Of a stretch of 64,000 bases of DNA, positions 11,118-29,999 are shown piece by piece (positions within the stretch are counted from its first letter, which is position 1; the number at the start of each line of letters is the position of its first letter). This DNA is from Liolophura sinensis (taxonomy: Eukaryota; Mollusca; Polyplacophora; Chitonida; Chitonidae), in NCBI RefSeq assembly GCF_032854445.1, contig NC_088299.1, positions 10,719,608-10,783,607 of the forward strand, in the 5' to 3' direction. Position numbers and translations under genes: made by a program. The notes under the pieces are model-generated. The model saw only the letters and a program-made list of their open reading frames with translations, ran no database searches and was not told the DNA's origin.

Positions 11118-12488
11118 ATGTCGAACAACGTCACCGTGACGTCACAACCGTCACCTCAGCTTAAGAACAACTTGGCAATGGCGCGAGAGATGAACCCGGC
11201 TACCATTGACAACGCTATGTGCGAGAGGAAATGGGGGACGCAAATTTGTGGCTGCTTTGAAAATAAAAGACACTGTGAGTGAACCGTAAATGAGTGTGAG
11301 AAAATTACCGAACGAAATGCATTTTAATTGTATTTATTTCTTTTTGTGATTGGTTTTTAACTCAGTACTTAAGAATTATTCGCGTATACGATGATGGTCG
11401 GGTTTATATGAATGGGTGTAACCTAGTAAATCACAGGTGTTAGAATACGTCACACTACTGTCAACCCCATTTGATAGATGGTTGACTTTTCCCCGATGTT
11501 TGCTACCTGCCTATTTCAGGTCAGCTCGGCGCATCACCAATTGCCGCACCTTCCTACGGCCAATAAACACATTTTATACCTCTGATTTTTGTTATTTGCT
11601 TGTTTCATGTCTATTGTCTTTTCTTTGGTCGCCAAATTCCTGTGACCAAAATATGAACATTTCACCTTTGAATTTTGTTATTTGCTTGTTTTCAGGTCTA
11701 TACTCTCTTCCTAGGTCGGCAACTTCCACTGACTAAAACAAGAACAATTTGCCCTTGATTTTTCTTATTGCCAGTTTTCTGGCCTATCCCTTCCTTTGGT
11801 CCTGCACCCTCCTGTCACCAAATATGCACACATCACCTTTGATTTTTGCTACTATTTGTTTTCAGGTCTGCTCGGCACTTTCCTGTGGCCTTGCATGAAA
11901 TGTCACATGGCAAATAGGATCGGGGAATTCCCAGGGGTGGGTTGTCTTGTTCCTGGAGGGCTTTTAGCCATGCGGGTTAAAATTCGGACACTACTGGGAA
12001 TAAAGGTATCTTCAGTGTTAACAATGTTAAATTTTCAAGTCGAAAGAATTACGATCATGATTTTGTCGTTTCAAGTATCGGATGTTACATTAAGTAAAAT
12101 GAAAGCGAGAAAAAGGCTGTTCTTATTTTGCGAAACATGCAAATTCATGGCAGTTATAACAAAACATGTCTAGTTTATTCATATTTGTTATATCAGTTTA
12201 TTCATTATTTGTTATATTGTTCATATGTGTACATCAGGTGAAGCAGCGAGGGCTGGATTCGAAATCACGACTTCACTGGCCAGGGGCCTGGCGGTGACGA
12301 CGACCTCGTGGTTTGATCGTCTGACCCCGACCAATTAAATCTGCCCATACCAGAAAACCGTTGTTGATGTTATTCCAATATCCGGTCTTTTTCAGGGTTC
12401 CATCTGCCAGGACTGTGCTGTGGTGACATTTTGCGAACCATGTGCAGTGTGTCAGATGTCCAGAGAACTCGACAAGATGGGCCTCTGA
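11118..12488 (+). CDS. PLAC8 / cornifelin-like cysteine-rich protein, 3 exons
   Basis: Three exons join in frame: 11118-11274 (donor GTGAGT), 11866-12005 (acceptor TTTTCAG, donor GTATCT) and 12396-12488 (acceptor TTTTTCAG), ending in TGA. The product is 129 residues. It opens with a polar leader, then WGTQICGCFENKRHC, then a Cys-rich, Gly-rich core (CLLGTFLWPC, GCLVPGGLLAMR) and a final block with paired cysteines (SICQDC, CEPCAVCQMSREL). Motif order and length match the PLAC8 domain family, whose members include cornifelin and plant cell-number/FW2.2-type proteins. Several act at membranes, but no single biochemical role is established. Start choice is uncertain: Met1 is the first ATG in this exon, and Met21 and Met25 are in frame. 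Intron phases are 1 and 0. It is convergent with the cyclase gene at 16.6 kb. Confidence in the family is high. Confidence 0.88.
11505..11866 (+). repeat. Tandem 85-88-bp repeat of the PLAC8 exon-2 acceptor region
   Basis: Intron 1 ends in about five degenerate units. Each has CACCTTTGATTTT-like sequence, a T-rich tract, a TTTCAG-like site and a GTCT...CTT(G)G...C segment resembling the start of exon 2. Junctions fall at about 11519, 11607, 11695, 11780 and the real acceptor at 11865. TTTCAG is intact at 11519 and 11695 and changed at 11607 (TTTCAT) and 11780 (TTTTCT). Confidence 0.75.
12236..12340 (-). mobile_element. tRNA-derived SINE remnant (family D), in PLAC8 intron 2
   Basis: On the - strand a B-box-like GATTTCGAATCCAGCC and neighbouring CAGGCCCCTGGCCAGTGAAG resemble the segment at 31980-32125. 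The copy is short and old, and the call is tentative. Confidence 0.35.
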
Positions 12489-12649
12489 TCCTAGCGCGAC
12501 CAGCGGGAGATCTTAGAAAAGAGTCTCTGGGCTGACTTTTTTCAACTGTGTACATCTACGACAAAAATCTCCCCCTAGTTTCGTGTTCGGTATTGTACAA
12601 ATATGAAACAAATATTTTTTTCGTCGTATGCATGCACATTCGCAACTTG

Positions 12650-13335
12650 TGCTTTGGACACCTACATGAAGTGGTTGTACAAAAAGTGTCGCTCCACATA
12701 GCGGCAAATGCCAACAGGTACTAGGAGCAGCTGGCCAGCACAGTGGTAAATTATTTACATGTATTTGTGACAAGTGGTCCGAATTGTGGTAAATTACACT
12801 GAAGTATTTAAAGCAGGTGCTTTGCCTTGAAGTGAAAAAAACATGGGTGTATTGGAGACAGATGCTCCGTGCTGTGAAAAAATACACAGCATGTATTTGT
12901 GACAAGTGGTCCGAACTGTGTTAAATTACACTGAAGTATTTAAAGAAGGTGCGTGGCCTTAGTGTGGAAAACATGGGCTTACTGGGGATAGATGCTCCAT
13001 GATGTGGAGAAATACACAGTATGTATTTGGCACAGGTGATTTTCAGTGTGGTAAACTTCATATATGTATTTGGCAAAGATGCTTCGCATTTGAGTAATTT
13101 ACATACATGTGTTTGAACACAACTGCCTCCCATTGAGGTAAATTACATACGTGTACTTGAGCACAAGTGCCTGTCGTTGTGGTAATTACATACGTGTATT
13201 TGAGCACAAGTGCCTCTCACTGTGGTAAATTACATACGTGTATTTGGCACAGACGCTCCAGTTTGAGGCAATCGCTGCATGTGTTTGAGATAAATTCTGC
13301 GATTTGTGGTAAGCTTTTGCGTATATATGAGGCAG
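12650..13335. repeat. Degenerate satellite with GTGTATTTG/GGTAAATTAC motifs
   Basis: The array has two scales. Units of about 45-50 bp contain GGTAAATTACATACGTGTA, clearest at 13085-13250. A longer period of about 137 bp is seen when 12755-12890 is compared with 12892-13020 (GTATTTGTGACAAGTGGTCC repeated). Open frames on both strands here follow from the repeat. Confidence 0.85.
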
Positions 13336-13720
13336 GTGATAAGATTGGTGCAATCTTTAGAGAAGAATAACTAAAGCCCTCATGCCAATGGTTTGAATCG
13401 CCATGTTTGCATTATTTGGAATTGCTGCCTAACTGAAATGCGGAGTAAAGCTCAAGTTGATGTGAATTGCTTCTACGAATTGCTTTGGAGATCTTTTCTG
13501 AAAAAAAATGTACGTTGGCTGTGTTGCAACAGAAGGGGCCAATGTCTTTGGGCATTCCTTGAAGAAAACTGGGACGACTCAGAAAAACGTGGTGATGTTG
13601 TAATGCCAAAACTGTTGCCAGCATAGTTTTCAAATTTCTTGAAATCTGTGGAGCAAATGGCTATGTGTAACTTTATTAACGAGTTGTATTTTAGGAGTGT
13701 ACAGAGTGAAGTTTTCTATT
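13336..13720. other. No recognisable gene
   Basis: A short open frame at 13393-13626 (+) has no recognised motif and no splice context. Confidence 0.4.
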
Positions 13721-13945
13721 CACTCAAAAAAGTGATGAGCTAAATTTGACAGAAAGTCTGTTGTCTCAGTTAGGCTAAAATGTATTCGGTAATTATAGCA
13801 TAACTCTGTGTCGTATTCAACATAACAGTCTGTTCAAATATAATCTTGATGCTGAATATATATGTATGAGGTGTATTTCACAGAATTCATTCCAACGTCA
13901 TTCAAACAACAGACTTTCTGTTAAATTTAACAGATTATTACTATT
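13721..13945. mobile_element. Palindromic MITE, copy 1
   Basis: The left end CACTCAAAAAA and an inner AATTTGACAGAAAGTCTGTT match, in reverse, AACAGACTTTCTGTTAAATT at 13908-13927. A closely related element lies at 63186-63439. There is no coding capacity, so it would need a transposase in trans. Confidence 0.75.
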
Positions 13946-14548
13946 ATTTGATAGATGCCGTGACAATCCGTTCTTATTCATTAAACGTGTGAATGCCATC
14001 GGTGACCATCCGGGACATCCGAGACACAATCTATTCACTGACCACAGTGTGTACAATACAATTGGCTTGCGGTTATCCACTGACTAGAATGAACAATCTC
14101 CCCAAGCATTACCGTAATCAGATTGTCGCATGATTTGTGTTTTAAAATAGCATTGACAATGTTTGATAAAGCGTCATGGTGAAACACGTGGTCTATATAT
14201 GCGATTGTTGAAATCATGTCTTATCCCCAAAAACTATCAGTATTTTCGTTATGGGACTGAGTATCTGATGATATGTATACTTTAACTGTTTTGAGCACGA
14301 TATGAGAAATTTATTCAGTTAGGTATATAATTGTTTACTCCCTTCATTTTTTAAATGCTCACAACAACAATTTGCAAGTGGACGAAGTGATAGTACAATA
14401 CAAATAAACAACGTAGCATTGCTGTTGCTTTTTTGTACATGTTGTTTGTTGTCTTCGCCATTCTTCACCATCCTTTTTTGCAAATTACGGATATTTACAT
14501 TATGTTTTTTTTATTTACTGAATTGCGCCATAATCATGGATATGTGAC

Positions 14549-14584
<36 letters not shown>
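14549..14584. repeat. (TTTA)n microsatellite
   Basis: About nine TTTA units. This is the tail sequence of - strand SINE A copies, but no SINE body follows here. Confidence 0.85.
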
Positions 14585-14590
<6 letters not shown>

Positions 14591-14599
14591 TAGTCTTAA

Positions 14600-16320
14600 A
14601 CGAACGTTAGCCTAGGCAAACGGTTCCGATCGTCGTTGCCCGCTTTAACTTTTGTCACAAAGGCGCCACGAACAGGGAGAATGAGAGAAGGTACAAATTC
14701 GTCATTGAACTCAGATAAGGATAATTGTTGTATTCAAACACATACATTTAGATTAATGAAAGGTACTCCCGGTTTCCTTTTTCATTTTCGGTCACTTACC
14801 AAAGACGATTCGGGCACGACAGTCTTTGTTTTGTTCGCTTTGGCTTGACTACTTACGTTTGAGATGTTTTCGTACATAGAAATAAAGAACAGAAGTATTT
14901 TAATGCAATTTCATCATTTTATCCACTAAACGCTTGTTGATTTCTTACAAGCTGGAATACACATGTACAAATGTCAAACTTTTCATGTTTCACTTGTCGC
15001 CATAAAAATGACAATTTACAGACAATAGTTATCGCGCATTAAATAATTAAGCTAAGGAATTTTAATGAGTGATAAGAAACATTTATTGCCAAAAACATAT
15101 ATATAATTCTCGACCCCTAAACTAAACTCTGCATTTCAGAAATGCATGTAGTTCCAATATCAGGATTTTTTTTACGATGATGGGGCAAGTAGGATACAGT
15201 AGGGCTATTTTTACCTTTCCATTTCGATCTCAAATCCCCTATTGTCCCCCGCATACCATTTGAATGTTCGACTAGCTTGTTATTAAAGAATTTGTCAAAG
15301 GCATAAATTCCACATAAGAGTTTTCATTTTTTTTTTATTGTGTTCACACAATCGGTTATGTTCAATACATATCAAAGTAGACTTTTCCCTGCGTTTCAGG
15401 GCCACCTTGCCCACCTGAACATATAAAATAGTAAACTACATCTACTAAATGTCAAAATGTGAATATATATAAATTAAAATCTACCTGGATCTAACTTCTA
15501 ACAGATTAGAAACAAAGAATGTAGGCCTGTGTTTAACTTCTCTCTGGACGAGATATAACTTGCATGTAAATGTACGAGTCATATACATTATTTAGTATTT
15601 TGTAGTTTTACGTGAGTCCTGTTCTTACATAGTTCAATGAGAAAGTCTGTCTGGGACACAAAGTCTAAGTCGCATTAAAAAGATCGTTTTATGCTATGAC
15701 ACTACAGTGCTCGTGTATGATATGCATATACCTAAGGGACTATGAACACAGATACACCGAAACGTGAGATGTAGTATATAAGTAAAAACAGAAGAGTTCA
15801 TGGCCTTGTACCGCTTAGTTAGAGGCCTGAAAGAGCTACAAGAGTTTCGCGTTCAAAAATCCCTGTGATGGTAAACTTTATGTGTACAAAGGCACACTTA
15901 AGTTATTATGTACAAGCAATAACGTTACAAATTTATAGGTAGAGTATTCATTCATCTTATTCATTCTACACCGCCTGAAAACAGGTCCCAATGTCGTTAT
16001 GGTTACAATTATGTCTCCATAACTACAGGTAGGCCTATTATATGATAGGCCTGATATATGGTTTGCCTATTATATGATAAACCTGTCCGCGAAGCGACCA
16101 ATGCTTGATCTGTATCTTTGTTGTAAACTCCATGACAGCAATAATATAAATATTCCAACTCAAAATTCTTAGGCCAGTTTTGGATTTTGCACAAAAATCT
16201 TAAAGTCTCAAAAAAAAAATGTTTACAAAGAAAAATATTTTTGTGAAAGACGAGGCCATGGCCACGCGAAAAAGAACAATAATAACAATCGGCCTTCTCT
16301 ACCTCCATCCAGCTTGACGC
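14600..16320. other. No recognisable gene
   Basis: AT-rich sequence between the PLAC8 gene and the 3' end of cyclase gene 1. A short palindromic duplication (TATTATATGATA) lies at 16036-16080. The open frame at 16009-16386 lacks recognisable motifs. Confidence 0.5.
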
Positions 16321-16323
16321 AGA

Positions 16324-16329
16324 TTTATT
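16324..16329 (-). terminator. Candidate polyadenylation signal of cyclase gene 1
   Basis: AATAAA on the - strand lies about 270 bases past the stop at 16599. An ATTAAA variant sits nearer, at 16495-16500. Either could serve. Confidence 0.4.
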
Positions 16330-16598
16330 CATCTTAACTTTATTTTGCCCCTTGTAAACATTAAAACAACTTTTTACGTTTGACATTTAACCATAAAATC
16401 TCTCTTCCAATTCATACAAATATTAGGCTAGACTACCGGTACTTGTAATTTGTATCACGTATAGGTCTAGTCTACGAGCTTTTTTCTTTCTACATTTAAT
16501 AATGGTAGCCTTCTCTAAGTTCCATTACAGTGTCCGGTCCGACATCGTCAGGGTACTCTGCTATAGGACCGGATTCAATTGTGTCAAGTACGACATCG

Positions 16599-23489
<6,891 letters not shown>

Positions 23490-23519
23490 GTCATTCACGG
23501 GCTTCTGTCATTTCAGATA

Positions 23520-24815
23520 CTCCTCAAATATGTCCTTATGTTCCCATAGAAACCAAGCCGTCACATAGCAACCGTTTCTACATGCTTCTGACGATAACAT
23601 TCATTAAAATTCCTGGGGACACAATTATGCAGTTGAGATTAAAGTTACGCTCCAACCATATCCACGTTTCGCGTTTTCATCCAATTAGCGCATTCCTGAT
23701 GTCCTTCCATTGCTTATGATGCTGAGGTAGTTAATATAAATAAAATCCTCATCCATTGTCAGCTGATTAACTGGTGTGCCACAACTCTTGGTGGTTAAGC
23801 GACACCAATTTTTTGTGTTTAACGGGCGAGACTTAAAAAAAAAAGCAAAAATGTAAAAAAAAAAAAAATGAAAATACACCTTTTTATTTTGTCCCGTTTA
23901 GTGCTTTGGATGATTTTCCCGTTCTTCTAAGGCTTTCTGATCATATAAATATGTCTTCAACAGGAAAAATTGCCCAGATAGTCCACATTTTCCACAGAGA
24001 CAATGATTTATTTTTACTGTTATACCTTCCTCCCATCACCAAAAAAAGATTTATTCTGTCCGTAAAACAACAATTAGTGTTGTTGTGGCATTAAGGCGCT
24101 ATACATCCTGGTGGATTTTATACATTGCAAACACATAAATATCCATTTTTCATCCTGCCGTCAGAATTTATTATCACATGAGCAAGACTTCAGTCTTAAC
24201 TATCAACTGCTTTTTAACTCATAAATCTCTGTGAAACTGCAAAATGTAAATCGCTTTTCCTTAATTTTGGAAACATTTTAAAAGCTGTAGAGAATACAGA
24301 GGCTTGTTTCTTAAGACCATCTCTTTTAGGGTACTCGTCAATAATTTCGAACAAGATAAAGTTATATAATATATAATCAGTCTGGCAGGTTTTTCCATAG
24401 TGAAAAAGAAATGAGATTAATCAATAATAAATGACAAAATGGAAAGTGTTCCCGCCTGAAGTAATTATGGGTTAAGCCGTGCAGACTTTTGTTCAATTCT
24501 TGACTTTGCAATGGCCTATTGTGAACAAACTGTCAACACATTTCTCATGTATTGCAAGAGAACAATAGCTAATACAGCTAGGACCTGAGTCGCAATTCGC
24601 TCTTGAAATGTACCCCTTTAAATAAGTAAGTTACTTTATATGTTACAAACTACATGAAAAGACTGCTATCTTAGATCAGATTTTAAGATTGCGCAATATT
24701 ATTTATTTGTTTATATTTATTTGTGTTGTGAAATTTCTTTAACGGTAATTGAAAATTAAAGGCTCTGGGTTAATCCATGCAGCTTTCCTGTGTTTATATG
24801 CCTCCTTTTTGCCAC
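23520..24815. other. Upstream flank of gene 1; no gene recognised
   Basis: This should contain the promoter and any 5' UTR exon of cyclase gene 1, but no core promoter motif stands out. A runs occur near 23835-23875. Confidence 0.35.
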
Positions 24816-25178
24816 GGGAATGAGCGAGTAAGTGAGTGCTTGGAGTTTAACGTCGTACTTAACAATTTTTCAGTCACAGGACGACGAAGGAATCCTAAGA
24901 GTGCATGTAATGTGCCTCCTTGTTGCAGGACGGATTTCCACCGCTATTTTATCTAGCGCTGCTTCGCTGAGACGCCTTACCGAAGGCAAATAAGCCGCCC
25001 CGACCGAACCATTATACCGATACGGGTCAACCAGTCGTTGCACTATCCCCTTAATGCTGAACGCCAAGCAAGGAACTTACATCTTAGGTCTTAGGATCTG
25101 ACTCGACATAGGATTGACCCTGGATCTTGCGCTCCCGAAGCGGACGCCCTATCAAGAGTGCTATCGGGGCCGGTCAGC
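24815..25178 (-). mobile_element. SINE family B (tRNA-derived), longer copy
   Basis: The - strand head near 25165 has GATAGCACTCTTGATAGGGCG where tRNA A-box sequence is expected, followed by a B-box-like GATCCAGGGTCAATCC region. The body matches 9760-10032 (CGGATTTCCACCGCT, CCAGTCGTTGCACTATCCCC). The tail (TCGTCGTCCTGTGACTGAAA, then AATTGTTAAGTACGACG) is also found at the end of SINE C near 54590. Confidence 0.75.
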
Positions 25179-25397
25179 AAGGGCATGGAGGGAGCGTGAA
25201 AAAATGTAGAGTTGCAATGATACATGTAAATTTTTGAATCCATCCGTTTTGTTGATGCTTGTCTATATTCATTGTTATGAATATAATAATCAGTAGCTGA
25301 CACCCTCTATAGTCAGGTCGCGAAGCGTCCTATGCTTATTTGCTCTTTTTATTGTTTACATGCTTTGGGGAATGGAATAGAGGTTTACGTAGTTGTC

Positions 25398-25436
25398 CCC
25401 CTCCCCCCCCCCCCCCTCACACACACACACACACTT
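25398..25436 (+). repeat. C run and (CA)n microsatellite
   Basis: A C-rich run is followed by about nine CA units. Confidence 0.9.
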
Positions 25437-26064
25437 CCCCCTTAGCCACATTCCATTACACCTATGGGGCAACTCCCGGAACGTTGTCGCAACTCTTTAG
25501 TCAAAACACCTGGAATAATTAACTCGCTTGGTCGCGTTAGAGAATGTGCGCGTAGAATATTTAATTTACAGCATTTATGGAAATTTATGTGATGACATCG
25601 AAGACACCATGCAGCTTCTGCGGCCTGACCAATCACGGCGGAATGTTTTGTGTATTCCTTTCATGATTGGCTGGCCAAAGCGTTGACCTTTCCGGAAACA
25701 GTCCAGATTTCAATACATTCAGCACCTAGTGAGAATCATAAGCTAAATTATATTCTAAAACTTTTGTTGCCTTTGATCTCACTCTTGCTGCGATCCTTTC
25801 TTACAAACCTGTGAATGTAGCATAACAACCATGCATGTCTTGTCAGCATTTTTGTATTCTTCCTCTGCTAAACTCTTGCTCCGTAGATAACCGAATTAGC
25901 ATTGTTGCGGTTTGATTTCTTTGAACTTTGTTCGTTAAATAAGAAATTTTCTTTACACTTTATTTTTGGAACCTATATTCTAAAAATGTAAGGGTCGTGT
26001 ATCGATGGCAATACATTTGAGTTCCACACTGTCGTTGCATATTATGGACAGAGTGTTTACGATC

Positions 26065-26275
26065 TTAATGCTTTATTTTGTCTCGCGGACCAATTTACGA
26101 TCTTTCTCTTTCTGCTTTGTTTCGTCCCACGCACCAGTTTACGATTTTTCTGTTTCTGGTTTGTTTCGTTCAACGGGCCAGTTTACGATCTTTCTGTTTC
26201 TGTTTTGTTTGGTAACGTAGACCAGTTTAAGATCCCCTTATTTCTACCTGGTTTCGTCACGCGGTCCACAAAATT
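26065..26275 (+). repeat. ~54-bp tandem repeat, four degenerate copies
   Basis: Units contain CCAGTTTACGATCTTTCTGT, TTCTG and TTTGTTTCGTC with a variable CGCGG/ACGCA linker. Confidence 0.8.
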
Positions 26276-26389
26276 TCTCCTATGTTTTAATTTTAATTTT
26301 TTTTGGCAAAGGAATTAAAAAAATATGGCCGATTTATGTCTCAAGCATCATATAAACACTTCAAATCGTTTAACTCTTCACCGAATCGA

Positions 26390-26637
26390 CGCATGTTTAA
26401 CACGCACTGTCATGTATCATCCCACCATTGACACATGTTTAACACGCACTGCCATGTATCATTCCACCATTGACACATGTTTAACACGCACTGCCATGTA
26501 TCATCCCACCATTGACACATGTTTAACACGCACTGCCATGTATCATCCCACCATTGACACATGTTTAACACGCACTGCCATGTATCATCCCACCATTGAC
26601 ACATGTTTAACACGCACTGCCATGTATCATCTCACCA
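26390..26637 (+). repeat. 42-bp minisatellite, about six copies
   Basis: The unit contains CATGTATCATCCCACCATTG and ACACATGTTTAACACGCACT. Copies are nearly identical and 42 is a multiple of three, so open frames run through on both strands. I do not regard these as genes. Confidence 0.92.
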
Positions 26638-26695
26638 TTATGCTGGCAGCGGTTTTACAAGTGAAATATTCTTGAGTATAGGGTAAAACAAGTGT
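26638..26695 (+). mobile_element. SINE family A, short 3' fragment
   Basis: TTATGCTGGCAGCGGTTTTA followed by AAGTGAAATATTCTTGAGTA. The fragment directly abuts the 42-bp minisatellite, which may have expanded from its flank. Confidence 0.6.
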
Positions 26696-26699
26696 TGGA

Positions 26700-27890
26700 G
26701 AATTCGGCCCGTGGTCTGCTCAAGACCACTATATGAAAATCACACATATAACGACAACTGTCTCCTGCGCCAGGAGAATTTGACAAAGGCGATTTACTTT
26801 GATTTCCATTAATTAATAGGACGTTTTTTTTAAAAAAAGCAAAGACAGTTTGTTCTGTAATTCATTTATTTGGTCTAGAGTAATGGAGGTTTTAAACTGC
26901 CCCTGAATAGTGTTAGTTTCTAACACACATTCATGTTTCGATTTAGTGTTCAGGTCGAAATATTAAAATACATTACTTTTAATTAAGGCGATTATTTTGC
27001 AAACACCACTAAGACGATGTGACATCAACACAGTAGCACAAAATGATTGGATAATTACAGTGACAACAGGTATGTTGCAGAATTTCAATCAACATACCAA
27101 CTCGACATCGTGCCTAACTGCAAACTCCAGTACCTGTGGTCACCCCTACCCGCACTCATTCCCTATACCCTTGTGACCTACCCCCTGTAAAGGTACTCAG
27201 TGCATCAATGCACCACGATGTAATGAAGTCCAGCTTAATACTTAATAATACGAAATACCCGATACCTGTAACAACTACCCACGTACCGGTATTAATTTGA
27301 TTCCGTTAATTAATCTCCCCGTGTTAACCGCAGGTGAATTGCCACTATCTCTGAGTTCCGTGTTATTCTGCCAGAGACTGTAAATGATGCATTCCATGCA
27401 TGACTCATGAGACCTTTAGATCAAAGTTACAAACTCAACTTGTAATTAATTGTGGTTGGAAGTTACAAGTTGCAACTTATAATTTCGAACTAAAGCTCTC
27501 TAGTATTAGTTTGCTGAGGCGTGTTAAACTTCATTACGTTTAAACTGTGTGAATCAAGTGACTAAAAGCTTTTCCCAAACGTCAGTGGCTTAACTCCCGT
27601 CATCAAGTTGACAAATTCTTAAGTTATTATTTATTTTAACAATATGATTATTAAATACATAAAATCCCTGAGTTATGATGACACCACGAGATGAAGAATT
27701 GTATCAGTTGAGTCCTTGCCAAAACCAGTAAATGAGTAAACCAGATATCAATATATTTATATATTTTTGGTGGTTATTAAACTCGAAATATATGTGTAAC
27801 AGGAATTATCATGCTGTAAGAAATAGCGACGGAACATGCTAATTATGTTATCTAAACACGACCTTATGCGTAGACGCCTCATATGTCTCA
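26700..27890. other. No recognisable gene
   Basis: AT-rich flank between the cyclase paralogs. An inverted AAGTTACAA-type stretch at 27425-27485 resembles the palindromic repeat at 2410. Confidence 0.5.
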
Positions 27891-27894
27891 GAAA

Positions 27895-28030
27895 TCAGAT
27901 TATTTATTTATTTAATTATTTGATGGGTGTTTTACTCCGCACTCAAGAATACTTCTCTTATACGAAGGCGGTCAGCATAATGGCGGATGGAACAGGAAAG
28001 ATCCCGGTTGAAACCCACAACCGACAGACC
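27895..28030 (-). mobile_element. SINE family A, 3' half
   Basis: A TTATTTATTTAATTATTTGA tail, TTTTACTCCGCACTCAAGAA and GGCGGTCAGCATAATGGCGG run in reverse SINE A order, truncated at an A run. Confidence 0.75.
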
Positions 28031-28689
28031 CAAAAAAAAAAATCCAGCTTTGATAGCAGCAGCGGAAGAAAAGCGTAAAATGTTAAACCATCGGTATCGA
28101 CTACATGTAAATGACTTTTCATCAACCATCCATCAACGGTTTTCTGTTGCAAACGAGACTATCCAGTTGTTCTTTTGTCAACTGTATACATTATGAGTGA
28201 CATGTAGGATTTAATACAGCGTTGACATGTAATGCGTTCACGTAAATGCATAGGTATGTTAAAAGATATATTCTTTGGCCCCTTTGTCTTAGTCAGCCCG
28301 AAATGGCCCGAAATTGCTTCTATGACATGACTATATTACCTATATAATTCTTCCTAAACTAGGGTGTTTTGGCTTGCTACTATTTAAATTGCGAAAAATC
28401 CATATTTGCTAATGAAATCAAATTTTCTGTATTTACCAGGTATAATTGCCTTTCATTATTAGAGCGTGTCCAGGTAAGATTTTGGGACATAGATGTACGT
28501 ACCTCAAATTCTATAGCTGTTTTCAACCGATTTTTAGACCTTTTATGGCTGGAGGATAGTATACTCAGAAACCCCAATTCCGAATCCCTACAGCTGACGA
28601 CGGAACCGAAGCTTGTTCAATGCCATCCTCGGGTCACGAAATTTCTGAATTTCCCTGCCCCTGTTGTTCTCGAGGCACTGGTGGCAAAA

Positions 28690-28965
28690 ATTTATATATT
28701 TATTTATTTATTTATTTATTTATTTATTTGAGTGGTGTTTTACTCAAGAATATTTCACTTACACGACCTCGGCCAACATTAAGGTAGGACAAAATCGGCC
28801 AGAGTCCGTGGAAAGCTCACGACAATCCGCAGGTTTCTGACAGACCTTTCCACATGCGACGAGAGAGGAAACCAGCATTAGCTGGACTTGAACTCACAGC
28901 TAGGTACTCTTGTGTCATTGTGCTGTGCTAGCACTCTAACTATTAAGATACGAGGGTCCCAAGTA
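28690..28965 (-). mobile_element. SINE family A, near full length
   Basis: A (TTTA)n tail is followed by TCAAGAATATTTCACTTACA, then CGACAATCCGCAGGTTTCTG, CCAGCATTAGCTGGACTTGA and the tRNA-like head ending about 28962. Confidence 0.8.
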
Positions 28966-29714
28966 GCATTATAAAATTATTGTGTCAGCCTATAGAACTC
29001 TTCAGGTTGTCTTGAACATGAAGATCGTTGGAGATCATTTCATTCTGTGAAAACAGTGCACAGATTAAGGTCGAATTATACGTTTCAATAATCTAAAAGA
29101 GTTCGCCATTTACTTCAGATTCCCGGTTTCGGTTTCTTTCACCGATGAAATTCCTCAATGACAAATAAGGGAATTGTAATCTTCATTGTGGTATTGACAA
29201 AGAACCCAGAGCGTCTATCGTTACTACGCTTTTTGCATCCAGTATACATACATTTCAGTTACACGAATCAACATTTAGTATATTCAAAAATTAAATCTCA
29301 AGTTAATGGCTTGACATTGAATACATGTAGTTCGTTTTGAAACATGCAGGCATGCACCCAAACAAGCACCCCGTCCATTATCTGCATTTCAACGAATCAT
29401 TAACAATATTTTGACGTACATCGAGTTACAATATCGTTCAGTTGAAGTCATTATGAGCACAAAGGTTGTGATTTTATACAGTTTGTATAAATGAATAATT
29501 ATGCATAAATTGGTAATGAAATCGAAATGTTTTACCCATAATTCATTTCTGGAGAAAAACAGTATGGCAACGGTCATATTAGTCCTTAACCGCTGAGTAA
29601 CATGAACTTGTCAAAATCTTGCAGTCCTAAATCTTACAACCTCTTAGCTGTATGGCGTACAGCCTCACTTATGCTACTGTGTTACCGTGGATATCCCATC
29701 AGTCAGCCAGGCTG

Positions 29715-29930
29715 TGCACTTGGAATAATTCACCTATACAACTGCGACAAGCATTACAGTGGGAGGAAACCGGACAGAGCCCGGGGAAACTCACGACCAT
29801 TGGCAGGTTGCTCGCAGACCTTCCCACGTGCGGCCGGTGAGGAAGCCAGCGTGAACTGGGCTTGAACTCACAGCGACCGCATTGGTAAGAGGCTCCGCGC
29901 TAACCACCTCGACCAAAGAGGCCCCTTTGT
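29715..29930 (-). mobile_element. SINE family A, near full length without A-rich tail
   Basis: GTGGGAGGAAACCGGACAGA, CGACCATTGGCAGGTTGCTC, AACTCACAGCGACCGCATTG and CACCTCGACCAAAGAGGCCC mark the body and the tRNA head in reverse. Confidence 0.82.
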
Positions 29931-29999
29931 CACATAAATCCTCGCTTGTGCTACTATCGACATGCTCACACATACCGGTGTGGTTAGATTTATCTCCTG

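Noticed and set aside
26390..26637. CRISPR-like array
   Set aside because: The copies are contiguous without unique spacers, and the window is clearly animal DNA.
26325..26675. Repeat protein with MYHPTIDTCLTRTA units
   Set aside because: This is a 42-bp minisatellite that is open on both strands, so the frame is not evidence of a gene.
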